DNA of 64,000 nucleotides. Origin: Cristatella mucedo (Eukaryota > Bryozoa > Phylactolaemata > Cristatellidae). The notes beneath the pieces were generated by a model. That model worked only from the letters and a program-made list of their open reading frames with translations. It searched no databases and was not told where the DNA came from. The position numbers and the translations under genes were made by a program. Location of the stretch: contig WPIO01000176.1 in the NCBI GenBank assembly GCA_009760855.2, positions 353,501-417,500 of the forward strand. Direction: 5' to 3'. This document shows, piece after piece, positions 10,911-22,030 of this stretch (the stretch's first letter is position 1; each line of letters starts with the position of its first letter).

Positions 10911-11507
10911 GAACCGATTCGACCACCATTGTTTTGATAAATCCACGCCCAACGGCTCGTAGATCACCCCAGACGGAAAGCCGCTCGACTGTTATGCACA
11001 AAAATGGCCGCTAGTTGATTTCCAGAGTTTGCCGGGAGGGTCGGCCCATTCATCGTATAGGTCGAGGGAACGGCACGGAACGTTTTAGTTCTAGCCCATC
11101 TGGCTACCCACCTGGAGCGACCCTCTTGGACTTCCTGCTTCCTGAAGCGTGCCAAAGACGAGCACTCGTGTTGCTGCAGGCTTTTTTCTTTTAGACCCGT
11201 CCCGCCCGTAAATGTGTGGCGGCAGAGACTTAACAAAAATAGCAGCCTCATCCTGAAGTGTCTATACTGATTCGGCACGCCGACAAAAGGGAACGCTCGG
11301 AAGCGTTCTTCGGCGCCTCTACATAAATTGATATTCAACGCATTTATTGAGAGTCCCTGTCTCATATCAACCTCAATCAGCGCTAGCGGAGCTCCGCGTA
11401 CAAACCTCTTCTTCAGACTCCGCGTGCGCCTCTACCGGATGTTTCCGTGTGAAGAGCTTTCGGGGGCTCCCGCAGGTCCATAGAGTCTTCTAGCGCCGTC
11501 TATAAGT
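10911..11507. other. No gene recognised
   Basis: A minus-strand frame of 133 residues (10964-11365) has no recognisable motif and no splice context. Confidence 0.35.
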
Positions 11508-11976
<469 letters not shown>

Positions 11977-12026
11977 AGAGCAGCCCGATTCGCGCAGTAA
12001 ACTCGCGCCGCCCTACGACTCTTTAT

Positions 12027-12190
12027 GGCTCACTATGTAAGGCGGTTACTGTTTACGACCTCGGTCTTGAGGTCGTGGGTTCGAATCCTATGATGGGCGA
12101 TCATTTATCGCTGCTGCTAGTGGCGGTGATAGCCATAAAGGCTCTTCTGTCGCTATAAAAATGAGGCTCTTAAATCGGCTAGTACTTCTT
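12027..12190 (+). mobile_element. SINE family B, full-length-like
   Basis: A tRNA-like head contains an A-box-like TATGTAAGGCGGTTAC and a B box GTGGGTTCGAATCC. It is followed by the family B body GGCGGTGATAGCC...AAAGGCTCTTCTGTCGCTATA and ends in TTAAATCGGCTAGTA. Other copies in this window share the same order of blocks, so the family is defined by comparison within the window. Confidence 0.75.
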
Positions 12191-12319
12191 TTATACGCAT
12201 CCATCTTTGAACTTGCATTCCTAGATCTAGCAGCTAGCCGAAAGCTTGCTGCTAGACAGGCTTTCTTACACCTGTCTGATGAGAATTGATAATAACAACA
12301 GTTAAGGTAATAGTAGTAT

Positions 12320-12371
12320 TTGAAATAAAAATGTACATTGCTGCTTGATAGAAATTAATCTCTTTACAAGA
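12320..12371 (-). mobile_element. LINE tail fragment, degenerate
   Basis: AAAAATGTACATTGCTGCTTGATAGAAATTAATCTCTTTACA resembles the middle of the LINE tail on the minus strand. Confidence 0.3.
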
Positions 12372-12497
12372 ACCTGTGCGGTGGCGATAGCCGTTACTAA
12401 GACTCTTCTGCCGCTATACCCTTGAGGTTGCTAAATCAGCTAATGAATTGGTATGACCTGTAACAGCACTCATATGCCTATCCGTGGACAGCCATTG
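12372..12497 (+). repeat. Duplicated block, first copy (contains SINE B tail)
   Basis: This 125-base block is almost identical to 14043-14167. It includes the SINE B tail (GTGGCGATAGCCGTTACTAAG, ACTCTTCTGCCGCTATACCC) and continues into GAATTGGTATGACCTG and CACTCATATGCCTATCCG. Only a few bases differ between the two copies. Confidence 0.8.
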
Positions 12498-12509
12498 CAG
12501 GCATAAGTC

Positions 12510-12770
12510 AAGAAAGGACAACTCACACGAACCGAGCAAATACTGTAAGGAACAAAGACGATGGATTTTTGTTAGCTCTTTTTAATGTCACAAAGTTAGG
12601 GGATGTCGCTAAGTGAGTCGAAGTCAGATTCCATGCTCTGAGAGCATAAAAATTTAAGGCAAAAAGTTGCCAAATCTTTGGAGCTCCACTAAAATCAGGA
12701 ATTACCTTTATAAAAAATAATGGCCCCTCTCTGGAACAGACCTTGAGCGTGCACACCTAATGTGCGCCGC
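12510..12770 (-). mobile_element. L2/CR1-like LINE C-terminal fragment
   Basis: The minus-strand frame at 12523-12756 keeps the pattern YALRAWNLTSTHLATSPNF, matching the YAPKAWNSLPTCVTSPDL motif of better copies in this window. It is diverged and truncated. Confidence 0.55.
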
Positions 12771-13197
12771 TTTAGCAGCCTTTTTAGCTCAGTATACAAT
12801 AATTGGCAACTTTTCGATATGGAAACACATTCAAGCTTCAGACAGAAGGCGCGCCACCCAACCACGCCCTATGAGTCGCTCTTTGCTTCTTAGAACCACA
12901 CCCAGGAGGTATGTTAGTTACCCGGAAGTCGTTCTCGAGCATCCGATTGGTTGGGGAAAAGTAGGTATTCTCGGAAAAATGACGGGACATGACCTTGGCC
13001 TTGAACTAGAGGGGATCACTTTTTTTAAGTCGGTCACCGCTAACAGCCTAACCAGGGTTTCGCAATGGTCGACAAGTCTCGACCTCAAAAAGAAAGTGGC
13101 ACAGCTTTAGAGCGTCCACCATGAATATCTCTCGGAGAGGCTCGCTGTTTCCTTTGGAATCTTGTTATTTTAGCTCTGCTTTGTATTAGAGTGGCTC

Positions 13198-13401
<204 letters not shown>

Positions 13402-13529
13402 ATGATTCCTAAAACTCGAAAGGTGCAGCTCAAGTCTTTTCTTGACATATCTTGTACAAAGAAGTGAGACCGAAAGCTGAGACCGAGGTGAGCACCCTTT
13501 GGCAAACTTCTTTAGAGCTGAAGTGCTAT

Positions 13530-13830
13530 CTCAGGTTGTGTCGTAATGCCTTTGGTAGTTAGCTCCATGTTTTAGGAGCATACGAACCGAATGCTTTTCA
13601 TAGGTCTCTAAAGTATGGGCTGCGTTTACACCGGCCAACGTTCGGACTCGATACAATCTTGAGGTTCTATATCTGGTGGTCACGTCATCAGTTTTCACTA
13701 GTTAGAGGGGGACTGATGGCAGAAGGGAAGGATACGAGTCTCGAAGGCGGGCTCAAAGAATTAGCCGGGTGGTCTGCTTCTTGGCTGTAGATCGGTTACT
13801 TAGGATGCAGCCGACCAATCGGGAACAAGC
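13530..13830 (-). mobile_element. L2/CR1-like LINE fragment, highly degenerate
   Basis: The phrases TTAGCTCCATGTTTTAGGAG, CATACGAACCGAATGC and TCAAAGAATTAGCCGGG follow the order and spacing of the LINE C-terminal region seen at 6080-6260, with many substitutions. Confidence 0.4.
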
Positions 13831-13969
13831 ACAAACAAAGTAACTTGGACGATGCTCTCATTGACGCGTTGTGCGGGGAAACCAATCAGTTGGACTGTAC
13901 TTATGAATATGTATTTATTAATATTGATATTATTTTTACATAATTGGCCTTAGCTTTTTTGTTTGGCCC

Positions 13970-14167
13970 TAATGGCACAGGAGGTGCAGGTGTTTGCTCT
14001 TCACGACCAAAGGTTGTTGGTTTGAATCCTGCTGTGGGCGATCCTGTGCGGTGGCGATAGCCGTTACTAAGACTCTTCTGCCGCTATACCCTCGAGGTTG
14101 TTAATCAGCTAATGAATTGGTATGACCTGTAACAGCACTCATATGCCTATCCGCGGACAGCCATTCC
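13970..14167 (+). mobile_element. SINE family B with 3' extension (second copy of duplicated block)
   Basis: The head carries TGGCACAGGAGGTGCAGG and the B box TTGGTTTGAATCC. The family B body follows (GGCGATAGCCGTTACTAAG, CTCTTCTGCCGCTATACCC), and then the same GAATTGGTATGACCTG extension as at 12372-12497. The head is absent from the first copy. Confidence 0.75.
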
Positions 14168-14942
14168 CAATTTTTGTATGCACTATCAAGCTTGCACTTG
14201 TCTGTGCTTGCTAGTTTAATGTCTGGGGTCTCCTATAGGCCATCTGGGCGAGAGAGTATATTGTGCTTACTCATCGGAGCAAACTCATGCAGAACATCAG
14301 CTAGTGCTGCGTTGCAGAGCTTTACCAGTCCAGCGAGGGTAGGTCCAACAAAAAAGTTGGCGAGGAAGGTATTTTGTGTGTGTGGACAATATCAATGCTG
14401 AGATTTTAAGATAGCTAGATTCGCAGATAACTTTTGACACCAGATATGACCCCTGCAACCCAGACTGAATGAGATCCGCTAATGTCGGATGAGCTGAATT
14501 CTACTCTTGGCTAGCGCAAGAGTTGAAAATGCAATCGCGCGAGATATTTGCTTGAGTTAATGATCTTTTTCGCGAGCGAGGCCACGTTTTTGCCAAAACA
14601 AGAGGGCACAAAATCGGCCAGTGTAAGAATTCGGCACGTAGGAGTCACTCGGCTCGGTCTTGAAAAAAATACATGCAAAAATATCCCAGCTTACCGACAA
14701 AAGAAAGCTTCCTGGCCTCTGGCAGAAATCGGGACGAGAGTAGAAAAACGCATCCGCAACGAAGATGCGCGTGTTGGCGCTAGGATACGCTACTGGCACC
14801 GTTGCCAGCTCACTGAGCTGCCGTCGGTGCGAATGCAGCGACGATTAAAATCTCAACGTTGTTTGATCTGCTGCCCTCGCAGCAAATGTCGAACCGTTTG
14901 GTGCGATAATATGCAGCTCTTCGTACGAGATTAAAGACGCTG
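14168..14942. other. No gene recognised
   Basis: A minus-strand frame within 14210-14370 reads protein-like (LANFFVGPTLAGLVKLCN, then HEFAPMSKHN) but has stops and no known motif. It may be an old element. A plus-strand frame of 128 residues at 14548-14934 has no motif. Confidence 0.3.
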
Positions 14943-15082
14943 ACGGCCTTGGCCTTGGCTCAGGGGTCAGGGTGCTCGTCTTTACCGACCGAGGTCGCTG
15001 GCTCGAGCCCTGCGGCAGATGTAAAGCGCCGAGATAGAGATCAAGTTCTCTTTGGCTGCTATACAATATGAATTGCATTAGC
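14943..15082 (+). mobile_element. SINE family A
   Basis: The head TTGGCTCAGGGGTCAGGGTG (A box), the ACCGAGGTCG block and the B box TGGCTCGAGCCC lead into the tail GAGATAGAGATCAAGTTCTC and GCTATACAATATGAATTGCA. The tail is the reverse complement of the LINE-type hairpin. Confidence 0.75.
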
Positions 15083-15896
15083 ATTTGTATTCAACAGAGC
15101 AAACGGGGTGACGTGAGCCGATAGGTCAACGCGAATGCCAGGCGAAGCACTGATGGCAGGCCAGAGGAAGCAACACGGAGGCGAGGTGGAAAGTCGCAGC
15201 CGGTGGTCGCCATCTGGGTCTCGAGACGGTTCGACGCGATTAAGCGAGCAGTGGCCGCGGCGGCCGAGCAATGAAACAGGTGCACTTTTCGACGATCGCC
15301 CAGCGTCGACGATAGCAGCGATCGAGCGGCGGCGAAAGCACAATCGCGACTGGCGGCGATTGGCTGATCAGCTAAGCAGCGACGGGCGGCGACGGAGATG
15401 CGGCGGCCGGCGACAAAGGACCGTCCGCCCTCTGCGCGATATCTCCGGCGGTTGAAAATCGGCCTCAACCTCAGACGTCGCGCGCTGACCTGACATCGCG
15501 CAGCGACGGCAACGGCCGGAGCGCGGTCGAGTGCACTGCAACGGCAGCTCGGCGTGCCCTGGCGCCGCCGACGTTTCTGCGATCGTTTCGCCGACGTTTC
15601 GACGACGACGTTTCGACGTTTCGCCGACGTTTCTACGATCGGCGAAACTCTCGCGCTCTGCCGCCCTCCGCGTCGGCCGGCGCGGAGGGCGGTCGAAATC
15701 CGTCGTAGCCGGCTTAGCTTAGCAGAGTCTCGCATATCGGAGCGAGCCCTGAAACTGCAGCCCGAGCCCGCCTCCTTGCGACTAGCATCCACCCCTCCCC
15801 CCCCCCGCTCGATCGCCCGTTTACATTAGCGTATTTTTACGTTTGTGCTTCCGTCAGACTCGCTACAGCTGCTAGCACAACGTAGTTTCGGCAATC
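15083..15896. other. GC-rich stretch with a CGTTTCGCCGACG repeat
   Basis: The words GACGTTTCGACG and CGTTTCGCCGACGTTTC recur irregularly at 15570-15645. Overlapping arginine-rich frames on both strands, up to 233 residues, look like GC-rich shadows and not genes. Confidence 0.4.
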
Positions 15897-15898
15897 AT

Positions 15899-15899
<1 letters not shown>

Positions 15900-15968
<69 letters not shown>
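15900..15968. repeat. CCG repeat, 23 units
   Basis: A pure CCG tract directly after an ATG at 15897. The frame would give methionine, 23 prolines and then nine residues before a stop. I regard this as a repeat and not a gene. Confidence 0.98.
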
Positions 15969-15969
<1 letters not shown>

Positions 15970-16237
15970 GGAGTTGGTGGCGCCCTAGCATGAACTAATT
16001 GTCGTAAATGGGACGACGCCGTTCACCCTGGGGGCGGGGGGGGGAGGGTGGCGGCGGCGGACGCAAGAGTGGTACTTTTGAGCTACTGAAGCGGGCGCTG
16101 GAAACCGCTCGCAAACAAGGGGCGAGAAAAACCAACAGCGAGGCGCCCGGCCTGCACGACGACTGCCGAGCCTCTCGTGGTTTCTTCTGACACCAGAGAC
16201 CGCTCGTGGAAAAAATATTTCTTATTTAATTATTTAA

Positions 16238-16410
16238 AAAATATTAGCTTATATTAACAGCCTCCTCTGTATAGCTGCGGCAGAAAAAACTCCACCGGCT
16301 ACCACCGCCGCTTGCAGCTGGCAATACAGGATTGCCCACTGTGGGATTCGAACCCACGACCTCGGTCGCACGACGAGCGAGCACCTTACTTCCTGGGCTA
16401 TCGCAGCCCT
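16238..16410 (-). mobile_element. SINE family B
   Basis: Read on the minus strand, it has the head with A box and the B box GTGGGTTCGAATCCC, then AGTGGGCAATCCTGTATTGC, CAGCTGCAAGCGGCGGTGGTAG-like body and a tail ending in the TTAATATAAGCTAATA region. Among the copies here it is one of the better preserved. Confidence 0.75.
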
Positions 16411-16559
16411 CGGGTGCTAGCATTGAGCGCTGCGCCGAGTCTCCGAATAGCAGAAACAGCGGCACCACTCGAAAGTAGTGCCCACGCACTCATAGATACC
16501 GTGGATGAGTTCCGGTACCGTGTCTTCCGGGCCGACGACTGGTGGCGAGAGCTGATAAC

Positions 16560-16640
16560 AGTAGTAATAATAATAAAAATAATACACTTGATAAAGCACC
16601 CTCGGAGAAATACATTTGCTGCAAAGGAAACATTATTCGC
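16560..16640 (-). mobile_element. LINE tail fragment (type 1)
   Basis: An ATAATAATAAAAATAATACA microsatellite and ACTTGATAAAGCACCCTCGG are joined directly to ATTTGCTGCAAAGGAAAC, so the hairpin's second arm is deleted. Confidence 0.6.
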
Positions 16641-16697
16641 TCGTGCGTACCTGAGCAGCCAGTAAGCGCAGGGGCATTCCGGCTGCAAGCTCGACTG

Positions 16698-16795
16698 AGG
16701 CTTTGATTTTGCGAAAGAAAATCGGAGAATTTGATTTCGCGATTTTGATTCCGCGAAAATCGAAGAACTTGATTTCGCGAAAGAAAATTACCGGA
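16698..16795. repeat. Imperfect tandem repeat with GATTTCGCGA core
   Basis: Four related words (TTTGATTTTGCGAAAG, TTTGATTTCGCGATT, TTTGATTCCGCGAAAATC, CTTGATTTCGCGAAAG) recur at spacings of about 20-30 bases. TTTCGCGA-type words resemble E2F-like palindromes, but no gene is adjacent. Confidence 0.6.
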
Positions 16796-16822
16796 GAGCG
16801 GAGCTTAGCAACCGCGAGGGTC

Positions 16823-16968
16823 CTACACTAGGTAAGGTGGTTGCTTTTCACGACCTCGGTCTCGAGATCGTGCGTTAGAGTTGCCCAGTGCACAAATGGC
16901 GATGGTAGCCGTCAAGGCTCTTCTGCCGCTCTACAAAAAGAGGCTGTTAAATCGGCTAGTATTTTTCC
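16823..16968 (+). mobile_element. SINE family B, diverged
   Basis: AAGGTGGTTGCTTTTCACGA, CCTCGGTCTCGAGATCGTG, then GGCGATGGTAGCCGTCAAGG, CTCTTCTGCCGCTCTAC and GGCTGTTAAATCGGCTAGTA follow the family B order. The B box is damaged (GTGCGTTAGAG). Confidence 0.7.
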
Positions 16969-17201
16969 TTTATTCTCTTAGCCCGCCAGCGCGCCGAGAG
17001 TTTCACGACGGCAGTGGCAACCCAGAGCGGTATAGCGAATGTACGTACTAATGCCTGCTATGAGATCACGCTCGTCGCGTCAATACGAGACGACGACGAC
17101 GACGCACGATTTCGCCCAACTAACCAGCGTACGCCAGCGGCCGCTAAAAGGGGGTGCGGTCAGCTAACGCCTCCTAGTGGTGCCGATTATAATAGATATA
17201 A

Positions 17202-17440
17202 GTAATAATAATAATACACTTGTATAGCCCCCTCGAAGAACTTAATCTCTTTTTAGGCACTACGCATGCTGCATGTAAAGCATTACAAAATTAAATTATT
17301 GGCAGTAGCATGCGCTAGCAGCGTGCATACTGGAAGCCGGGGCGTGCACGCGAAGGACGTATCGCAAAGACCCACTAAATGCTGTCATAAACATGCAACC
17401 GAGTCAAGTCATGTAACAGATATCCCAAGAGTTTCTTAAA
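17202..17440 (-). mobile_element. LINE tail fragment (type 2)
   Basis: An AATAATAATAATACACTTG microsatellite end is followed by TATAGCCCCCTCGAAGAACT, a TCTTTTTAGGCAC arm and GCAAAGACCCACTAAATGCT. The last phrase is shared with other type 2 copies at 21095 and 28532. Confidence 0.6.
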
Positions 17441-17604
17441 GAACGTTGATGACACCTCACCGGTACCGATGACCACGAGGCACTGTAGCGGTAGACTCCT
17501 TAAAGGCTAACGTGTCTGCGTGAGGCCACGAGAAAACCTGCCGGTATTGCAGGGTGGCTTTGCGAGTGATGGCTCGAAGTCGTGCCTATGTTGGACGTAT
17601 CGTC

Positions 17605-17775
17605 GGAGAGAGGGAGAGAGAGAGGGAGAGAGAGAGAAAAAGAGAGAGAGAGAGGGAGAGAGAGAGAGAGAGGGAGAGAGAGAGGGAGAGACAGAGAGAG
17701 ACAGAGAGAGACAGAGAGACAGAGACAGAGAGACAGAGACAGAGAGACAGAGAGACAGAGAGACAGAGAGACCGA
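17605..17775. repeat. AG/AGAC microsatellite
   Basis: Purine-rich GAGAGG and AGACAG words over about 170 bases, inverted in orientation relative to the CT tracts. Confidence 0.97.
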
Positions 17776-17825
17776 GGGTGCGGACTGCAGCCCTGCTAGA
17801 CACATATGGTCAGAGCGGCATAACA

Positions 17826-17993
17826 GTAGTACAGCTCATTTAGCAGCCTCATTTGTATTGCGGCGACAGAAGAGCCTTAACGGGGGTCACCGCCCTTGAA
17901 AATGGCAATAAAAAATCACTGCAGGATTCGAAGAGAAGACTTGAAGACACCGTCGGGAAGAGCGAGCACCTTACCTCCTGGGCTATCACGATT
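17826..17993 (-). mobile_element. SINE family B, diverged
   Basis: The phrases TTTAGCAGCCTCATTTGTAT, TGCGGCGACAGAAGAGCC and GCGAGCACCTTACCTCCTGG follow the minus-strand family B order. The B box region is damaged (GATTCGAAGAG). Confidence 0.7.
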
Positions 17994-17995
17994 TG

Positions 17996-18201
<206 letters not shown>

Positions 18202-18536
18202 TCACTCCGCCTGGAGCTGCCGCACGGCCTCCGCAAGCACGAAACTTCAGCCGTGAATGCTCCGGCGAAAGACGCTAATTCAATGAGGCCACACTTGCGT
18301 ATTAGCGGCACGCACGCACTCGGGCCGACAAGCCATCTTAAAATCTTACTTATATCCTCATCAAATGATATGTTGTAAAGTAAAATATCAGAGCACGAAC
18401 ACCAAAGCACAAAACCACACCGTTATATACTAAATCCCCGTCAAACAAAAGATAAGGCAGTAAAGTAACATCAAAAGATTCGGACAGCGACTGACATCAA
18501 AGCACGAACAATGGAGCACAACTATAAGTACAGATG

Positions 18537-18695
18537 TAACTCATTTGCATAGCGGCCCAAGAGAACGGTATCTCAATCCGTGCGCTTCGCATACATGCCG
18601 CGGCGCTCTAGCCCACGACCTCGATCGTAAAGGTGAGCACGTTAACCTCGATCGTTAAAGACGCGTGCACAGTAGCCCCTGGGCCAAACCAGGGC
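18537..18695 (-). mobile_element. SINE family A, diverged
   Basis: ACTCATTTGCATAGCGGCCC, AAGAGAACGGTATCTC, TGCGCTTCGCATACATGCCG and CTAGCCCACGACCTCGATCG follow the minus-strand family A order. An internal duplication of the GAGCACGTTAACC region lengthens the head. Confidence 0.65.
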
Positions 18696-18699
18696 GGCG

Positions 18700-19180
18700 G
18701 AGCCATTAGTGCAGCGGAGCCATTAGGGCAGCAGTTTTGAGGCAGAATCGGTATCTCGCTTCCGGTATACGCCGGAAGTGGACGACGCCCAGTCACTCGC
18801 ACAGCACGGTAGACAGGGTGACCTTGACCGCTCCAACAGCTCCGTGTGCGAACGATCGCCGCGCTCAGCCGCACAGCGGGGAGTTCGCCCCGCTACCGCT
18901 GCTGCTGTAATTCCAATACCGGAAAGCTCGACCTCGAGCTACGCGTCGTAGAGCCACTTCAAGCCGCCGTCATTTGGCTGCGATCGCCAGTACCCGCACC
19001 AGTCGCTGCGCGGCGAGCAGCGAGCCGCATTCGCGAACGCTCTTTGGCGCGCCGCTGTCTCGAAGCCCAGGAAGTTCAGCGCCAGCGGCGGCGGCGGCGC
19101 GTCTTCCCGGACGCGCGACCACGCGAAAGCCGAGCGAGGGCGGCCGGAAATAGAGAAAATCGCGCCAGAATATATATAAT
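18700..19180. other. No gene recognised, GC-rich
   Basis: Overlapping frames on both strands without motifs. A GGCGG-rich stretch lies near 19085-19105. Confidence 0.35.
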
Positions 19181-19203
19181 ATATATATATATGTACATAT
19201 ATA
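19181..19203. repeat. TA microsatellite
   Basis: ATATATAATATATATATATG words directly beside the SINE A dimer. Confidence 0.8.
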
Positions 19204-19350
19204 TAATTCATTTATATAGCGCCCCAAGAGAACTTAATCTCTATTCAGGCGCTTCACATATGCCTCGGGGCTCGAGCCCACGACCTCAGTCAGACCTTGG
19301 TCGGAGCGAGCACCTTAACCGCTAGACCAAACCAGCTCGGCATAAATAAA
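19204..19350 (-). mobile_element. SINE family A, first unit of a head-to-tail dimer
   Basis: Minus-strand order: head with GGTTTGGTCTAGCGGTTAAG (A box), GAGGTCGTGGGCTCGAGCCC (B box), GAGGCATATGTGAAGCGCC and the tail hairpin, ending in AATGAATTATATA. This is the cleanest copy and serves as the reference for the family. A TAAATAAATAAATAAAT linker joins it to the next unit. Confidence 0.85.
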
Positions 19351-19359
19351 TAAATAAAT

Positions 19360-19499
19360 AATTCATTTATATAGCGCCCAAAGAGAACTTAATCTCTATT
19401 CAGGCGCTTTACATATGCCTCGGGGCTCGAGCCCACGACCTCAGTCGGACCTCGGTCGGGGCGAGCACCTTAACCGCTAGACCAAACCAGCTCGGCATA
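19360..19499 (-). mobile_element. SINE family A, second unit of the dimer
   Basis: Nearly identical to the unit at 19204-19350, in the same orientation and about 155 bases further on. Both start, on the minus strand, at TATGCCGAGCTGGTTTGG. The high similarity suggests recent tandem duplication or insertion of one copy into the tail of the other. Confidence 0.85.
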
Positions 19500-20221
19500 G
19501 CAGCAGAACCCGTCGCCGCCGTTGGAGCAGTTAGCGGCGCGCGTCCGGACGTGCGAAAGGGGTGCGCGCGCCGAGACTGTGCGCGAGTGAGTCATCTAAC
19601 TTCGACGTCGTCGTGGAGTTGGACGTGGCGAGACGGGAACGCCGCAGCGACGGACTGACCAACCGACCGACCGGGGGCGGAAGTTCCAAGGCGGAAGTTT
19701 CAGTGCCCGCGCCTTCGCAGGCTGCCGAGCGAGGCGCCAGCGAGCCGCTCGAGGCCCGAATTTCAGGCCGCGAGCGCCGCGCGCTCCGCCCCCCCCCATC
19801 GGCTCCACCACAATCAGCTGTCGGCTGTCGGATTATGGTGTTTATTGAGCAATCTCGACGGGGGAGGGAAGCGATGCCCGCCCTGTGCCCATACCTTACG
19901 TGTCCCCCGTTGACGGAGCTCCGCGCGATCCGCTGCCGCCGCCGCTCCGCGTTTGAGCGGCGAGGACGCTTTCGCCTCAAACGCCCTCGAACGCCCATCT
20001 ACTGTCCATGGTCCCTAGGCAGGCTCGTCTCTCGTCGCCGCTGCTATGCTTTGCTAAGATGCTAGCTCGATGTACTGTATCTCCGTCTGTAACTCCACAG
20101 AACCATAAAGACTATGTGGGTGTTTCGCGCGTGCGTTCGTGTACAATTTAACGTTTTCCCACTAGCCGTTAGACTTCGTGCAGTGACGGTCAAGAGAGTC
20201 TCGCAGATGGGGAGCGCGGCA
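19500..20221. other. GC-rich stretch, no gene recognised
   Basis: Arginine- and serine-rich open frames up to 167 residues on both strands, with no motif and no convincing splice context. Confidence 0.35.
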
Positions 20222-20545
20222 TTAATAATAACAATAGTAATAATATTAGCACACTTGATAAAGCGCCCTCAGAGATCTTAATCTCTTTCTAAGCGCTTTA
20301 TATTTGTTGCAAAGGAAAAACGATTGAATGGTGAGTGGTATCGTGCTTGATAAAGTACAAGAATAGCATGGTTAGAGGTGACATGCACAGGGTCAGCATG
20401 CAAGTGTGGTTAGTGGCAGCATGCACAGTACTAGCATGCATAAACACACAAAGAACGAATCACATGGATCCACTAAATGCTGTCATAAATAGGTGCGTTT
20501 TAATTTCTTTTTAAATGTGGTCAAGTCAGGGGTTGTCGTGACGTC
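20222..20545 (-). mobile_element. L2/CR1-like LINE 3' untranslated region (type 1)
   Basis: TTA-type microsatellite, CACTTGATAAAGCGCCCTCAG, AGATCTTAATCTCTTTCTAAG and GCGCTTTATATTTGTTGC, then the phrases TAGAGGTGACATGCACAGGG, TCAGCATGCAAGTGTGGTTA and CACTAAATGCTGTCATAAAT. These are shared with copies at 5775 and 61866. The coding part is lost after about 20540. Confidence 0.8.
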
Positions 20546-21094
20546 CCTGAAGGGTCTAGCGAAAATGTGATCGCTGCGTGAATGCTGCACTATTGACCTG
20601 CGAGAGATCCTGAATGCGAAACCTTGCTTGAAGCTTCAAGTAGTGCTGCTTTATAAAGAGACGAATCAACTGAAAGTTAGTGAGAGGTATATTTATAGAC
20701 GATGGATACATCTACCGATTGTTGGACGAGATAGATAGATAGCGAGAGACTTTGGCGAGCGCAGAGCGACGGGAATCCAATGAATTGGCATCAGCTACAA
20801 AGATGCGAGAATCGAGACCTCGCTTCAGCAGTAGATGCATGAAAAAACGGCGCGAGTTGCGTTATGCAAACCCGAAGCTTGCAGCGCAAGGACTTTTTGC
20901 AAAGCAGTGACTAAAGCAACTCGACTAGACCGACGGTGTTTTGCGTGACATGCATGTCTTCAGATCAAACGAGAAAGGTTTGTGAGATTCTGGATGCTGA
21001 GTACATGCGATGATGTGAATTACTGAGAGTAAAACTCTCGTCGTTGACGACAGGCCACGTTGCGACGGCAAGGCTTCCTACTCGGAGGCTAAAA
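20546..21094. other. No gene recognised
   Basis: Mixed sequence with a short ATAGATAGATAG run near 20731; nothing else noted. Confidence 0.35.
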
Positions 21095-21345
21095 ATGAAT
21101 AAATAATAATAATACATTTGCATAGCGTCCTTAGAGAACTGGACCTCTTTCTTGGCACTTTACGGATGCTGTATAGAAAGCGTTTCCAAATGATAGGTAG
21201 AAACATTCGCAAGCAGCAGCTACACAGTGTATGCAGGCACGTGCACACGAAAGACGGATTGCAAAGACCCACCGAATGCTGCAATAAATAGCTGCGTTTT
21301 AAGCTTCTTTTTTAAATATTCAAAGACCGACCAAATGCTGTGGGT
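21095..21345 (-). mobile_element. LINE 3' untranslated region (type 2)
   Basis: AATAATAATAATACATTTGC, ATAGCGTCCTTAGAGAACTG, GACCTCTTTCTTGGCACTTT and ATTGCAAAGACCCACCGAAT form the type 2 tail. The inner AGAG/CTCT pair of the hairpin is conserved while the outer arm differs from type 1. Confidence 0.75.
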
Positions 21346-21421
21346 CTTTGGCGCTTGTCATCGGCGCTCTCTGCGTCGCAAGGGGTAGCGAGAGAGAGAG
21401 AGAGAGAGCCCCAATGACAAG

Positions 21422-21703
21422 ATGGCGCCAAGAGCTTTGGCCGAAGTGCATTCCGCCTTTAACGATGGCCGGAAGAACGAAGACGTGTGTACGCACAGCC
21501 GCGCGATCGTCGAGAAATGTGATACATTTGCTGCGGATTTGGGCCACGAGTCGGGGGTGGAGCCGGGCTGGGTGAGGCAGGCGACTCGAAAGGGCCTAGC
21601 GCATTCCTTCGATAAGGCAAAACCAGCGGCGCAGCCGACGAAGCTCAAGCAAAAAGCTTGGTGCACACGAATTTTCCTAACCGCTCAAGGAAAGCTCAAA
21701 TAA
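21422..21703 (+). CDS. Possible small protein, unrecognised
   Basis: A 93-residue frame starts at an ATG in good context (AAGATGG) and ends in TAA. The product is balanced in acidic and basic residues (MAPRALAEVHSAFNDGRK at the start, KQKAWCTRIFLTAQGKLK at the end), with four cysteines and no signal peptide or membrane segment. A short GA run lies just upstream. I recognise no domain, and the flanks are repeat-derived. A chance frame is quite possible. Confidence 0.2.
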   Translation: MAPRALAEVHSAFNDGRKNEDVCTHSRAIVEKCDTFAADLGHESGVEPGWVRQATRKGLAHSFDKAKPAAQPTKLKQKAWCTRIFLTAQGKLK

Positions 21704-21944
21704 ATCGCTCCGCTCATTAACTAACGATCGATCGCCTTTGATCAAGCTTCCATGTTGTGGCGTTTGTAAGTCTTGAGAGCGCACTTGCAAATGTGTGCGC
21801 ACACGCTCGATCGCCGCACATTTCAGGCTGTGGATGCCGGCGAAACGCCGAAACAGCGAGACCGTTTCTTCATGGCCCAACGACAACCTGCCGAACGTAG
21901 TCAGCCGAGTACCGCGACGACCGAAGTATCGATGATTAACTCGA

Positions 21945-22030
21945 CAATTAAGTGTCGACGATTAGCGACGATTAGGTCTCGACGATTAGCGACGATTCAG
22001 TCTCAACCGAAGTCTCGACGAGTAGCGCAC
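21945..22030. repeat. Short tandem repeat with TCTCGACGATTAGCGACGAT unit
   Basis: Two full units of about 24 bases and diverged partial ones. Confidence 0.7.

Noticed and set aside
15897-15998. ATG followed by 23 proline codons
   Set aside because: It is a pure CCG microsatellite with a chance ATG. Only nine other residues follow before the stop.
19204-19499. Possible genuine tRNA genes at the tRNA-like heads
   Set aside because: A and B boxes are present, but the heads do not form a complete cloverleaf by eye, and every one continues into a SINE body.
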